A DNA stretch of 64,000 nucleotides from Nostoc sp. FACHB-973 (GTDB lineage: Bacteria > Cyanobacteriota > Cyanobacteriia > Cyanobacteriales > Nostocaceae). Made by a program: the position numbers and the translations under genes. The stretch is from positions 1 through 64,000 of the forward strand of contig NZ_JACJSJ010000012.1 of NCBI RefSeq assembly GCF_014698115.1. The letters run 5' to 3'. The notes below the pieces were generated by a model that was not told the origin of the DNA, ran no database searches, and saw only the letters and a list, made by a program, of their open reading frames with translations. Below, piece after piece: positions 36,535 through 45,759 of the stretch (the first letter of the stretch is position 1; the number at the start of each line of letters is the position of its first letter).

Positions 36535-37353
36535 TCATTTTCCCAGCTCTTGCGATCGCTCTGTGGCAGCTTTTACTGCTTCAATTAAAGCTGAGCGAAA
36601 TCCTGCCTGTTCTAGCTTGGCAATCCCGGCGATTGTTGTACCACCAGGACTGGTAACGCGATCTTTGAGTTCTGCGGGGTGGATTTTGGTTTCTTGCAAC
36701 AGTTTCGCTGTTCCCAGTACTGTTTGCAAGGCTAGTTGATTGGCAATGACTCTGGGTAAACCTGCGGCTACTCCGCCATCAGCAAGTGCTTCTACCAACA
36801 GCGCCACGTAAGCCGGGCCGCTACCAGATAGCCCTGTAACTGCGTCCATCAGGACTTCTGAAACTTCTACGACTTCCCCCACAGCAGAAAAAACTTGATG
36901 TGCTATTTGGTAATGCTTCTGGTTGGTGTATGCACCCAAACAAATGGCGGTAACTCCTGCTCCCACCGTTGCTGGGGTGTTGGGCATGGCTCTGATTACT
37001 GGCAATTGGATAAACGCAGCTTCCAACTGACTTAAAGATACACCCGCCAAGATTGAAATAATCAACGGTGGGTGTTCTATATTCAGAATATCAATATGTG
37101 CTAATTCTTGAGCGATAGTACTAAACACCTGCGGTTTCACTGCCAAAAACACAACTTCTTTTGCTTGGCTGAAAACTTCGCTACTGTCTATCGTTACAGC
37201 AACTTTATACTGCTGTTTTAAAAATTCCTGGCGTGAGGGTAGGGGTTCACTAACTATGACTTCTGAGGATTGATAAATTCCCAGTGCGATAAGGCGGGAT
37301 AATAGCGATTCTCCCATTACCCCACCACCAATTAAGCCAAATTTAATAGTCAT
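36535..37353 (-). CDS. proC: Pyrroline-5-carboxylate reductase
   Basis: 272 residues. Last step of proline synthesis, reducing pyrroline-5-carboxylate with NAD(P)H. Rossmann start KFGLIGGGVMGESLL, MPNTPATVGAGVTA, and the C-terminal PROSITE-type signature region DRVTSPGGTTIAGI are all present. It is the last gene of the pipX-pipY-sepF-proC string on the minus strand, a gene order well conserved in cyanobacteria. A GTCATTG-type repeat lies in the 112 bases upstream. Start ATG 37353. Confidence 0.97.
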   Translation of the reverse strand: MTIKFGLIGGGVMGESLLSRLIALGIYQSSEVIVSEPLPSRQEFLKQQYKVAVTIDSSEVFSQAKEVVFLAVKPQVFSTIAQELAHIDILNIEHPPLIISILAGVSLSQLEAAFIQLPVIRAMPNTPATVGAGVTAICLGAYTNQKHYQIAHQVFSAVGEVVEVSEVLMDAVTGLSGSGPAYVALLVEALADGGVAAGLPRVIANQLALQTVLGTAKLLQETKIHPAELKDRVTSPGGTTIAGIAKLEQAGFRSALIEAVKAATERSQELGK

Positions 37354-37422
37354 TGATCGTTAGTCGTTGGTCATTAGTCATTTGTCATTGGTCATTAGTC
37401 ATTGGTCATTGTTTATTGTTAA
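37354..37422. repeat. GTCATTGGTCATTA repeats
   Basis: Tandem GTCATTA/GTCATTG heptamers between proC and sepF. Confidence 0.85.
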
Positions 37423-37465
37423 CTAACAAAGGACAAAAGACGAAGGACAAAAGACTAATTTAACT

Positions 37466-38071
37466 TTATTGTGCCATCCGATTCGGTTCGTTGCCCCAAT
37501 TTTGATTTGTAGATGTAGAACCTGTGGGACGAGAAGGACGGGCTGGCGGTTGCGGTACTTCATGAAGAACCCCACCTTGGGTGCTAACTTGTACACAGCT
37601 TGGCGTAAACAAAAAGATGCTCTCACCGATGCGCTCTTGATGTCCATCGAGGGCGTAAGTACCACCTGCGACAAAATCTACTGCTCGCTGAGCTTGATCT
37701 GGGTCCATAATTGTCAGATTTAATACCACTGACTTGCGTTCTCGCAGCGCTTGAATTGCCTGGGGCATTTCTTCAAAGGTGCGTGGTTCGAGTACTAAAA
37801 CTTCCGAAATTCCGTTAATTGCTCCTGGCATACCAATCACATTCCCCATTGGCTTTGACCCTGCTGCTATCTCTTCTCCCATTGTAGGCACTGGTTCCCG
37901 CCAACGTCGATTTTGAGTTGCTGGGGTTTCTTGTGGTGCTGGTTGGGGATTTTCTTGCTGATACAGATTTTGGTAATTATTCTCTGTATCTGGTTCTTCT
38001 TCGTAATACTCGTATTCCACTTGCTCATTTAGACCTACAAAGTCCCTGAGTTTGGAAAAGATGTTGTTCAT
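37466..38071 (-). CDS. sepF: Cell division protein SepF
   Basis: 201 residues from the ATG at 38069-38071 ([14 protein letters not shown]), with the strong ribosome-binding site AGGAG upstream; the frame extends earlier but without support. The N-terminal amphipathic helix anchors the membrane; a Glu/Gln/Pro-rich linker follows, and the SepF domain (about 85-185) has [23 protein letters not shown] split over strand and helix, then [20 protein letters not shown]. SepF tethers and aligns FtsZ; in cyanobacteria it is also called Cdv2. The last 20 residues are a disordered tail. Confidence 0.95.
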   Translation of the reverse strand: MNNIFSKLRDFVGLNEQVEYEYYEEEPDTENNYQNLYQQENPQPAPQETPATQNRRWREPVPTMGEEIAAGSKPMGNVIGMPGAINGISEVLVLEPRTFEEMPQAIQALRERKSVVLNLTIMDPDQAQRAVDFVAGGTYALDGHQERIGESIFLFTPSCVQVSTQGGVLHEVPQPPARPSRPTGSTSTNQNWGNEPNRMAQ

Positions 38072-38432
38072 TGTGTACTCTCCTGGTGCGAATAGCCGGT
38101 ATTGACTTGGCTTAGGATTAATTGAGCCATATGCGATCGCTACATGGGTGGATACTTCAGCAAGTATATTGCTATTTGTAGCCTGTACTACGGGCTTTGG
38201 CGATGAACAGAAACTTTTAGCAAGGTCTGTGCATCGCCTAAACATAATAATGAGTCAAGATTATATCCTAAGGTTTGTCCGAAGGAAAGTTCTTTTTACC
38301 CGAATTTTACTTGGCGATTGCTCTTGTCAATACTATATCCTTTGTTTCCAATTGCACCAGTCTGTTACAAAATTGTTGTCATCAAATCCTGATCTCTAAT
38401 TAATACTTGACCACAAGCTTGATACTAGTATG
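38072..38432. other. Intergenic region upstream of sepF
   Basis: About 360 bases between pipY and sepF; the sepF promoter must lie here. I recognise no clear gene or repeat beyond a HIP1-like GCGATCGC near 38132 and 38440. Confidence 0.5.
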
Positions 38433-39101
38433 CTAAAGGCGATCGCCAAACAAGATGGTTCCTAATCGTACCATCGTTGCACCTGCTTGCACTGCCAGTT
38501 CGTAGTCGCCTGACATACCCATAGATAGGTGCTGCATTTTAATGTGCGACCAGTTTTGCTCTTGGATTTCTTTTGCCAGTTCACGACATCGATTAAACAC
38601 ACTCAGAATTTCCGGATCATCCAATCCTGAAGGCGGAATTGTCATCAAACCTTGAATTTGTAAAGTTTTGCATTGATTGAGGGCGGGTAAATCAGCCAAA
38701 AGTTCTGCCACACTCCAACCCGACTTGTTAGGATCGGGCAGAATTTTCACTTGCAAACAAACCTGGGGACTCACTCCTAGCTCTTGCGCCAATTGATCTA
38801 GGCGCACTGCCAGTTTTAAATTATCCACGGAGTGAATCCACTGGAATTGTTCAATGGCTTTTTTGGCTTTATTGCTTTGCAAATGCCCAATAAAGTGCCA
38901 AGTAATATCCGATAAGTCTTGCAACTGGGCTTGTTTAACGGCGGCTTCTTGGATACGACTCTCCCCAAAATCACGAATTCCTGCGGCATAGGCAGAGCGA
39001 ATTGCCTCAGCAGAAACTTGCTTGCTTACGGCAATCAATCTGACTGAAGTTGGCAGTGAGGAGCGAATGGTAACAATACGTTCGTAAATCGAACTGTTCA
39101 T
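38433..39101 (-). CDS. pipY: PipY, PLP-binding YggS/YBL036C-family protein
   Basis: 222 residues. Alanine-racemase-like barrel that binds pyridoxal phosphate and helps vitamin B6 and amino-acid homeostasis. Seen: LIAVSKQVSAEAIRSAY with the PLP lysine in SKQ, DFGESRIQEA, WHFIGHLQSNKAKKA, and the tail LSMGMSGDYELAVQAGATMVRLGTILFG. It overlaps pipX by four bases (ATGA), the linkage known from unicellular and filamentous cyanobacteria, so it is named PipY. Confidence 0.96.
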   Translation of the reverse strand: MNSSIYERIVTIRSSLPTSVRLIAVSKQVSAEAIRSAYAAGIRDFGESRIQEAAVKQAQLQDLSDITWHFIGHLQSNKAKKAIEQFQWIHSVDNLKLAVRLDQLAQELGVSPQVCLQVKILPDPNKSGWSVAELLADLPALNQCKTLQIQGLMTIPPSGLDDPEILSVFNRCRELAKEIQEQNWSHIKMQHLSMGMSGDYELAVQAGATMVRLGTILFGDRL

Positions 39102-39376
39102 TGGAAGGTGCGTTGGAAAACACTCTGAAGTTGATCGTACTCCTGAGATTGGCCACTGCGACGCAGAGTACGCAAGCGATTTTCCAACATCATTCTAGCT
39201 TCGGTGCGTCCTATAGGCTGGAACTTAACACCTTTAATGTCATTTGCCACCAAAAAAAACAAACGCTGGGCATAAAGTGTTGTGAATAGATCCTGGTTCT
39301 CATCAACCATACAGATCTTGTAAAGTAAACCCCAAGTTGGATGATTTATGTAAGTTTCTGCGTTTTCAGGATTCAT
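39098..39376 (-). CDS. pipX: PipX, coactivator of NtcA and partner of PII
   Basis: 92 residues. The N-terminal Tudor-like domain has NHPTWGLLYKIC, YAQRLFFLVAND and F-P-IGRTEAR, diagnostic of PipX; two helices follow (ENRLRTLRRSGQSQEYDQLQSVF). PipX switches between binding PII (GlnB) and the nitrogen regulator NtcA according to 2-oxoglutarate levels. The gene is followed by pipY with a 4-base overlap. The long upstream gap holds a large STRR inverted pair. Confidence 0.96.
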   Translation of the reverse strand: MNPENAETYINHPTWGLLYKICMVDENQDLFTTLYAQRLFFLVANDIKGVKFQPIGRTEARMMLENRLRTLRRSGQSQEYDQLQSVFQRTFQ

Positions 39377-39679
39377 TTAATAGTCAAGGTGGGGGATATG
39401 TATATGCTTTCGCAATTCATTCCAAACATTCAGACGATAATACCAACATTCGCCAGAATATTTTCTTAAAATGCGAAACTGTGGTTGTGAAGACCTTGAT
39501 CTAGTTTTTAAGAGAGCAGATTCAGCTAGTGGTAGTGAAGTGGTAGTGAAGCGGAACTTGTTGAAAGCTTGGCGCGGCAAGGGAAAACACCCGATAAACT
39601 TCCCAACGGCAACGGCCAACTTTCTAACTTCTTTCCATACTGCCACAACTGTCGCCAAATGGAGCAAAATAAGTCCTGT

Positions 39680-39957
39680 GAATGGGGAGTGGGGAGTGGG
39701 GAGTGGGGAGATGGGGGAGATGAGGGGGATGAGGGAGTGTTAAGCTAATAATCATTCAAATTGCATCAGAGCGTCTTCACCTTCTTTGCGTAAGAGCGTC
39801 TTTCTGAGGCTAAGGATTATGCAACTTAAAGGCGGATTAGCTTAAAACTAGAAGTTTAAAGCTCAGATATTCAAACGACTGATCTTAATACTGCCTCATC
39901 CCCCTCATCCCCCTCATTTCCTCACTCCCTACTCCCCACTCCCCACTCCCCACTCCC
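39680..39957. repeat. Large inverted STRR element with single 21-bp-type unit
   Basis: Left arm GGGGAGTGGGGAGTGGGGAG then GGGGGATGAGGGAGTGTTAA; right arm TTAATACTGCCTCATCCCCC then CCCCACTCCCCACTCCCC. Inside are an AAGAGCGTCTTTCTGAGG repeat and, at about 39838-39905, AAACTAGAAGTTTAAAGCTCAGATATTC followed by TCTTAATACTGCCTCATC in two parts, which is a one-unit version of the array at 45760-46032. Confidence 0.85.
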
Positions 39958-39958
39958 T

Positions 39959-41563
39959 TCATTGATTATTCAAGATTTTCAGCGCTGCTAGCTGTGCCTG
40001 AGCTTTGTGCAGAGATTCATACCATTCTCTCTCAGGATCGCTGTCTGCGACAATTCCCGCGCCGACTTGTCCCCAGACGATGTTAAGTGGGGCGTGGGGG
40101 GATGAGGGAGATGAGGAGGATGAGGAGGATGAGAAAGTAATTTCTCTCCCCCCTCCCCCTGCTCCCTCATCTCCCCCTGCTCCCTCATCTCCCCCACCTT
40201 CATTCTCAGGGGCCAATAGCAGGGTGCGGATTAAGATATTTAAGTCTAAATTACCGCGCCAATCTAAATAGCCGCAGGAACCGTAAAATAAGCTGCGTCG
40301 CACAGGTTCTAGTTCTTCGATAATTTCCATGCAACGGATTTTGGGACAACCTGTAATTGTGCCACCTGGGAAGGTGGCGCGAATCAAATCAATAGTGGTA
40401 GATTCGCCTTTTAAAGTACCTTTGATGTTGCTGACAAGATGCATCACATGGCTATATCGCTCAATTGTCAGCAATTCGTCTACAACAACACTTCCCCATT
40501 CACAAACTCGGCCTAAATCATTGCGTTCCAAATCCACGAGCATGATGTGTTCTGCACGTTCTTTGATGTTGCTAAGTAAATCTTGTGCCAGTTGCATATC
40601 TTGTTCTGGGGTTGCACCGCGCGATCGCGTCCCGGCGATCGGCCTGGTTTCGGCTTGTCGATTTTGCAACAATACCAAGCGTTCCGGCGAACAACTCATC
40701 ACTTCTCCCCAAGGCGTTTGCCAATAGCTGGCAAACGGAGAAGGATTGATTTTTTGCAAGGTTTGGTAAATTTCCCAACCAGAAGCTGCTGTAGACGCTT
40801 GAAATCGCAATGAAAGATTTGTCTGAAAGATGTCTCCAGCTTGAATATATTTTTTCGCCTGGTTGACAGCTGTTTCATAATCTGATTGCGATGTCAAAAA
40901 AAGAGGAGAAGAAGACGCGGGGACACGGGGACACGGGGACGCGGAGAATTCATTCAGAACCTCTCCCTGTATGTCCCTATTTGCATCTTCGTTTACTAAT
41001 TTTTTCTCTAATTCATTGAGTCCACTAGAATCGCTGGCCGCTAACCAAAGAATTTGTTCGGCGTGATCTAAAACGGCAAAACAATCTGGTTCGTACCAAA
41101 AAGCTACGGGAAATGGCAGGGGATCAATTTTACTAGAGGGTAGCTGTTCAATTTCCCATGCGACATCATAGCCCAGCCAACCCAGCCAACCACCGCTGAA
41201 GGGGAGGTGAGGTGGGGGAGATGAGGGAGCAGGGGGGGCAGGGAGAGAAATTACTTCCTCATCTCCCTCATCTCCCTTATCTTCCTCATCTCCCTCATCC
41301 CTTTGCTGCAACAATTTTTCTAGGAAGGAAAAAACCTGTCCTACTCCTGGTGTCCACATTTGTGCGATGCCATCGACTAGTCGGGGAGCGCCTGCACAGA
41401 TAGAATATCGACTGAGTTGGGGATGTTCGATTGGCGTTGGGTAGGGACTTTCCAGTAAGGTAGCAATTCCCTTTGTGGTGGTGGGGTGAAACAAGGCAGC
41501 AAAAATTTCGGAACCTGTGCGCTTTTCTAAGGGTAGAGATCGCCAATACCAAGCCTTGGTCAT
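39959..41563 (-). CDS. Chorismate-utilising synthase component I (TrpE/PabB family)
   Basis: 534 residues. Converts chorismate with glutamine-derived ammonia to anthranilate or aminodeoxychorismate. Seen: GDIFQTNLSLRF, RPIAGTRSRG (Ala in the PIxGT site favours an anthranilate-type enzyme over a PabB Lys), HIMLVDLERNDLGRV, FPGGTITGCPKIR and VGAGIVADSDPEREWYE. Odd features: three non-conserved inserts, at about 84-119 (DEGDEED then PAPPAPSS), about 200-220 (SASPCPRVPASSSP) and about 453-492 (DEGAGG then poly-Ser/Pro), all encoded by repeat DNA. The following ecfT-like gene is upstream by 36 bases. Confidence 0.9.
   Translation of the reverse strand: MTKAWYWRSLPLEKRTGSEIFAALFHPTTTKGIATLLESPYPTPIEHPQLSRYSICAGAPRLVDGIAQMWTPGVGQVFSFLEKLLQQRDEGDEEDKGDEGDEEVISLPAPPAPSSPPPHLPFSGGWLGWLGYDVAWEIEQLPSSKIDPLPFPVAFWYEPDCFAVLDHAEQILWLAASDSSGLNELEKKLVNEDANRDIQGEVLNEFSASPCPRVPASSSPLFLTSQSDYETAVNQAKKYIQAGDIFQTNLSLRFQASTAASGWEIYQTLQKINPSPFASYWQTPWGEVMSCSPERLVLLQNRQAETRPIAGTRSRGATPEQDMQLAQDLLSNIKERAEHIMLVDLERNDLGRVCEWGSVVVDELLTIERYSHVMHLVSNIKGTLKGESTTIDLIRATFPGGTITGCPKIRCMEIIEELEPVRRSLFYGSCGYLDWRGNLDLNILIRTLLLAPENEGGGDEGAGGDEGAGGGGREITFSSSSSSSSPSSPHAPLNIVWGQVGAGIVADSDPEREWYESLHKAQAQLAALKILNNQ
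40087..40205. repeat. Inverted STRR in TrpE/PabB, insert near the C-terminus
   Basis: GGGGGGATGAGGGAGATGAGG...GAGAAAGTAATTTCTC core...CCCCTGCTCCCTCATCTCCC: a hairpin-forming element of over 100 bp, read in frame as residues about 453-492. Confidence 0.9.
40905..40960. repeat. GGGGACAC repeat in TrpE/PabB
   Basis: Three tandem units of the GGGGACACG type in an in-frame segment encoding about residues 200-220. Confidence 0.75.
41205..41312. repeat. Inverted STRR in TrpE/PabB, insert near the N-terminus
   Basis: GGTGGGGGAGATGAGGGAGC...core GAGAGAAATTACTTCC...CATCTCCCTCATCTCCC. The core AGAAATTACTT is the reverse complement of the core of the 40087 copy, so the two are the same element in opposite orientation. 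Confidence 0.9.
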
Positions 41564-41599
41564 ACTATTTAGAAACTTTCAATTTTCAAGGGTGGCAAT

Positions 41600-42520
41600 T
41601 TAGACTTTAGTTCCTACAGCTAGCCGTATTCCCCAGAATAAGACTAAAGTTGCAATAGCAAACCAGTCAAGGGCTTTTAATCGTAAGTCGTGCCACTGCA
41701 CCCGATGTTCGTTGGGACTGGTAAAACCCCTTACCATCATTGCATTCGCCATTTGTTCAGCTCTCAAGAGCAGATTGTCTAACAATCTCTCTGCCACTGT
41801 CATCCAAACCTTAAATGCTCCTTTTAATCCCAGCTTTTTCCAATTAATTGCCCTTGTCATTACAGAGCGAAATAAGTTTTGTACTTCTTCTAAAACTAAG
41901 GGAATAAAGCGCAAAGATAAAGTTAAAGTTAAAGTAATTTCTGTAACAGGCAATTTCAGACGCCGCAAGGGTTGCATTAAGCTTTCTATGCCAGATGTAA
42001 TTTCTTCTGGTGCGGTTGTCAGTAAATACAGATTGGTGCTGTAAATCACAGTAAATATAATCGTACTCAGACTGATTCCCAAATCCAAGGAGCGGCGAGT
42101 TACTCTGACTAGGCCTTTCTCAAATAGCACGTAGCTGTATTTTTGGCGGCCGCTTGCTTGTTGTTCAACAACATTATTCGAGTTTGCTGGCTGGGTTAAT
42201 ATTTGTTCGTTTGCTGGTAGGCGTGGTTGATAGTCTACACCCATTGCATCGGGACTAATGGCTGCGATCGCCAGAACAAAAAACGATAGCATTAATAGCC
42301 AACCCATTTGCTGGCGCCATACTCGTAGGGGAATCCTGGCAAATAAGGTAGCAAAAATCAATATTACCACCAGCAGCACCCGCCAAAAGTTGTTAGCTAA
42401 TATATAGCTGGTTAAAAAACTCATCAACCAGGCAAACTTGACTCGCGGATCGATTTTATGCAACCAAGTTTGTGGTTGTTCTAAATAAAGTCCAAGTGGT
42501 AGCGATCGCAGTAAATCCAT
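41600..42520 (-). CDS. ECF transporter transmembrane protein (CbiQ/EcfT type)
   Basis: 306 residues, six or so membrane helices. N-terminus LYLEQPQTWLHKIDPRVKFAW (WLHxLDPRxK pattern) and coupling-helix region LRAEQMANAMMVRGF with the RG motif identify an EcfT/CbiQ-type energy-coupling component that links a substrate-binding S protein to ABC ATPases. A hydrophilic loop at about 95-135 (LPANEQILTQPANSNN) is longer than usual. No S component or ATPase is adjacent, so the vitamin or metal imported is unknown. It is 36 bases upstream of the TrpE/PabB gene. Confidence 0.88.
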   Translation of the reverse strand: MDLLRSLPLGLYLEQPQTWLHKIDPRVKFAWLMSFLTSYILANNFWRVLLVVILIFATLFARIPLRVWRQQMGWLLMLSFFVLAIAAISPDAMGVDYQPRLPANEQILTQPANSNNVVEQQASGRQKYSYVLFEKGLVRVTRRSLDLGISLSTIIFTVIYSTNLYLLTTAPEEITSGIESLMQPLRRLKLPVTEITLTLTLSLRFIPLVLEEVQNLFRSVMTRAINWKKLGLKGAFKVWMTVAERLLDNLLLRAEQMANAMMVRGFTSPNEHRVQWHDLRLKALDWFAIATLVLFWGIRLAVGTKV

Positions 42521-42526
42521 TTTAGA

Positions 42527-42632
42527 GTTAGGAGTTAGGAATTAGGAGTTAGGAGTTTTGAATTTAACTCAGGGTTCTATAGTTAGCAATTTTGGCTTTA
42601 ACTCATAACTCCTAACTCATAACTCCTAACTT
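42527..42632. repeat. Inverted STRR pair (GAGTTAG units)
   Basis: GAGTTAGGAGTTAGGAATTAG faces AACTCATAACTCCTAACTC around a 45-base AT-rich loop, between der and the EcfT-like gene. Confidence 0.9.
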
Positions 42633-42634
42633 GA

Positions 42635-43996
42635 TTAAACGCGTGTTGCTCGATTAAGATTACCACTTTCAACATCACGAACTTTTTTACTCCGCCAAAG
42701 TAAACGAATGGGAGTACCTTTAAATCCTAGCTGTTGCCGGAATTGTCGCTCAATGTAGCGGCGGTAGTTGTCGTTGAAGCGTTTGGCATCGTTGACAAAT
42801 AAGGCGATGGTTGGTGGTTGGCTACTTACTTGTGTACCATAATAAATCTTGCCTTGACGCCCACTACGAGATGCTGGCGGTGAATGCCAGCTCACAGCAT
42901 CTGTTAATACTTCGTTAATCACTGATGTGCTAACACGACGTTTGTGTGATTCCGCCGCCGTTTTCACTAAATCGAGAATCTTTTCTACTCTTTGTCCGGA
43001 TACGGCACTCACAAAGATTGTTTCTGCCCATTCGGTAAAATGTAACCGCGCTTGCAGACTTTTTTCGTAGTCGTAGATTGTGTAAGAATCTTTCTCCACA
43101 GCATCCCACTTATTAACCACGATGATGCAAGCTCGACCTTCATCGACAATCCGCCCGGCTAATTTTTGGTCTTGCTCTGTGACTCCATCTAAGGCATCAA
43201 GTATTAATAAAACCACGTCAGCGCGACGAATCGCTTTGAAAGCCCGGTTAATACTAAAGAATTCTGTGCCGTATTCTATCTGTTTCTTTTTGCGAATGCC
43301 AGCGGTATCAATCAAGCGATAAGTTTGTCCGTCACGTTCAACAACGGTATCAATTGCATCGCGGGTTGTACCAGAAATCGGGCTGACAATTGCCCTTTCT
43401 TCGCCGACGAAAGAATTGAGCAAACTGGATTTGCCCACATTTGGGCGTCCCACAATTGCAACTTTGATTTCGTTAGTTTCTGGGATTTCTGCCGCAACGG
43501 GGATGTGATTAATTAATTCGTCGAGTAAATCTCCTGTGCCACTTCCATGAATTGCGGAGACGGGATAAGGTTCGCCCAATCCCAATTCCCAAAATTCAGC
43601 AGCTTGGATTAGGCCTTGATCTGGGGATTCACATTTATTGACAGCTAGTAGCACGGGTACAGGTTGTTGACGCAACCAACTAGCAATTTCTTGGTCTGCC
43701 GTTGTCGGACCTGTTTGACCATCCACTACAAAAATTGCAGCATTCGCTTCTCTTAGGGCTGTCATTGCCTGTTGGCGAATCAGTGGTAGAAATTCAGTAT
43801 CGTCGTTAAAAACTAAGCCACCAGTGTCTACCACTAAAAATTCGCGATCGCTCCAGTAAGCATCCATGTAAGTGCGATCGCGTGTCACTCCTGGTTCATC
43901 ATGGACAATCGCCGTTTGTTCCCCGGCGAGACGATTAACCAGGGTAGATTTGCCCACATTTGGGCGTCCGATAATAGCAACAATTGGCAGTCCCAT
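42635..43996 (-). CDS. der: Ribosome-assembly GTPase Der (EngA)
   Basis: 453 residues with two GTPase domains in tandem and a KH-like C-terminal domain, the hallmark of Der, needed for 50S subunit assembly. First domain: [22 protein letters not shown]; second: [22 protein letters not shown]. The C-terminal KH-like part (about 355-440) ends [12 protein letters not shown]. Start ATG 43996. A G-rich STRR lies just upstream. Confidence 0.98.
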   Translation of the reverse strand: MGLPIVAIIGRPNVGKSTLVNRLAGEQTAIVHDEPGVTRDRTYMDAYWSDREFLVVDTGGLVFNDDTEFLPLIRQQAMTALREANAAIFVVDGQTGPTTADQEIASWLRQQPVPVLLAVNKCESPDQGLIQAAEFWELGLGEPYPVSAIHGSGTGDLLDELINHIPVAAEIPETNEIKVAIVGRPNVGKSSLLNSFVGEERAIVSPISGTTRDAIDTVVERDGQTYRLIDTAGIRKKKQIEYGTEFFSINRAFKAIRRADVVLLILDALDGVTEQDQKLAGRIVDEGRACIIVVNKWDAVEKDSYTIYDYEKSLQARLHFTEWAETIFVSAVSGQRVEKILDLVKTAAESHKRRVSTSVINEVLTDAVSWHSPPASRSGRQGKIYYGTQVSSQPPTIALFVNDAKRFNDNYRRYIERQFRQQLGFKGTPIRLLWRSKKVRDVESGNLNRATRV

Positions 43997-44040
43997 AAAA
44001 CCAGGGTAAGTGAGAGACGTAGTATATCACATACTTACCA

Positions 44041-44133
44041 TTATATGAGGGAGTGGGGAGTGGGGAGGATGGGGGAGGCAGGGGAGGCAGGGGAGGTAGG
44101 GGAGGCAGGGGAGGCAGGGGAGGCAGGGGGAGA
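44041..44133. repeat. G-rich STRR (GGGGAGGCA)n
   Basis: About six tandem GGGGAGGCA or GGGGAGGTA units between der and the M50-CBS gene, ending GGGGGAGAATAAC; resembles one arm of the hairpin elements. Confidence 0.9.
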
Positions 44134-44211
44134 ATAACTTATAACTCTTAACGGGCTAAACGCCCCGCTACCGCTAACAGCACTCGTAATGCTCCATTCC
44201 CTTTTTCAAGA

Positions 44212-44238
44212 CAATAAAAAAGGTAGGAAACCCTACCT
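44212..44238 (-). terminator. Rho-independent terminator of the M50-CBS gene
   Basis: On the minus strand, the 7-bp stem AGGTAGG/CCTACCT with a GTTT loop is followed by TTTTTTATTG. It lies about 100 bases downstream of the gene ending at 44335 and is the clearest intrinsic terminator in the window. Confidence 0.85.
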
Positions 44239-44334
44239 CGAACCCAAAAAAAGCATTTTGTAACCAAATACCAAATTCAATATCACACAGGCTTTTGACG
44301 AATCTATTGCAAAACTATGACGAAGGTGTGACAC

Positions 44335-45531
44335 TTAATTTTCAGTGGATTTTGCGATTGACCCAAGCTGCAATCCTGGCGGATAGCTACCTTCTTCTTT
44401 GATACGCTTGATTTCGGCATCGGTTATCCGCAAGTTTAATTTTTGCGCCAACGCCCGCACAATATCTCCCCGGTCGATTACACCAGCTACGGCACCAGCA
44501 GGAGAAAGTACGGTAATCCAAGATAACTGCTGATTTTCTAGTTTGTTAATTACCCCAGCTATAGGCGTGGATTCAGCAACATTAGGTATTTCTGTCAAGG
44601 GACGCGCGATGTTGTGTACGGTTTGGCTTTCCCATTGACTCCTTTCAATTAAACGCAAATCGTCAATGGAAACTAAACCCCGGTAACGTCCATCAGAAGC
44701 AGCAAAATAAACTTGTGAGGGGGCGGTTTCCAAGAGGTATAAATCGGCAAAGCAACGCAATGTCTGGTCAGCATCAACTACCCGATAGTCCCGCGTCATG
44801 GCATCGGCCGCTACCACCTTTAACAAGCTTTCTTGCAATGTGGTCACGTTGTCATAGCTGTTGGCGTTGCGGACGGCAAACCAACCCAACAGTGCAACCC
44901 ACAAACCAAGTACTAACTCCCTAGTTAAGAAATCTATGACAAATCCCAAAGCGATCGCACTATAACCCAAAACTTGCCCTGCTCTTGCAGCCCAGTGTAC
45001 GGCTTGGAAACGATTACCTGTTATCTGCCATAGTGCTGCTTTTAACACTTGTCCTCCATCGAGAGGTAAACCAGGAATCATGTTAAATAGCGCCACTACC
45101 AAGTTAATTCTTGCCAAATCCCCGACCATCATACTGACTGGATTAGTATCAGGTAAAACACTGGCTACCAAACGCAACAGGAAAAACAGTATGATGCTGA
45201 CCAAGGGACCGGCGATCGCTACTTGAAATGCTTGCACCGGAGTTTTAGACTCTTCTTCTATGGCAGCGATGCCGCCAAACAAAAACAGGGTAATAGAGTT
45301 AACTTTAATCCCTTGCGATCGGGCTACTAAGCTATGACCCAACTCATGTAACAACACCGAACCAAATAGCAGCAGTGCCATAACTATTCCTGCACTCCAA
45401 GCTATAACATTCCCCCATTCTTGGTAAGCTACCCCAAAATTTAGAGTTGCCAACCCTAAAATCACAAACCACAGGGGGTCTAAAAATAGAGGAATTCCAA
45501 ATAAGGACCCAATTTTCCAATTTGTTTGCAT
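44335..45531 (-). CDS. Site-2 protease (M50) with tandem CBS domains
   Basis: 398 residues. Zinc motif LLHELGHSLVAR near residue 63 and NMIPGLPLDGGQ near 155 place it in M50; the N-terminal half has six helices. Two CBS domains follow (about 240-370), with DAMTRDYRVVDADQTL and GVIDRGDIVRALAQ, which in this subgroup bind adenine nucleotides and gate the protease. Homologues are usual in cyanobacteria and plastids. Substrate unknown. Terminated at 44221. Confidence 0.93.
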   Translation of the reverse strand: MQTNWKIGSLFGIPLFLDPLWFVILGLATLNFGVAYQEWGNVIAWSAGIVMALLLFGSVLLHELGHSLVARSQGIKVNSITLFLFGGIAAIEEESKTPVQAFQVAIAGPLVSIILFFLLRLVASVLPDTNPVSMMVGDLARINLVVALFNMIPGLPLDGGQVLKAALWQITGNRFQAVHWAARAGQVLGYSAIALGFVIDFLTRELVLGLWVALLGWFAVRNANSYDNVTTLQESLLKVVAADAMTRDYRVVDADQTLRCFADLYLLETAPSQVYFAASDGRYRGLVSIDDLRLIERSQWESQTVHNIARPLTEIPNVAESTPIAGVINKLENQQLSWITVLSPAGAVAGVIDRGDIVRALAQKLNLRITDAEIKRIKEEGSYPPGLQLGSIAKSTEN

Positions 45532-45759
45532 TACATTGTCCTAAAACTAGATATTTCTAATAGCTCCTACACCGTAATTTTTCCTAAAATTTGGTAAGTA
45601 TATATTCTAAACATCACTGAATTGATGCTCAGTTCTCAAATCCTCTAATTTCTAGAATAGACAATTAATGCCTGTGAGCAAAACTGTGGAGTGGGGGGGT
45701 GAGGAAGTGGAGGGATGGGGAGATGGGGGGATGAGGGAGTTTTAAAACTGCAAGTTTCA

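Noticed and set aside
39377-39667. 96-codon frame just upstream of pipX
   Set aside because: No recognisable domain, composition unlike neighbours, and it abuts the STRR element. Probably non-coding leader of pipX.
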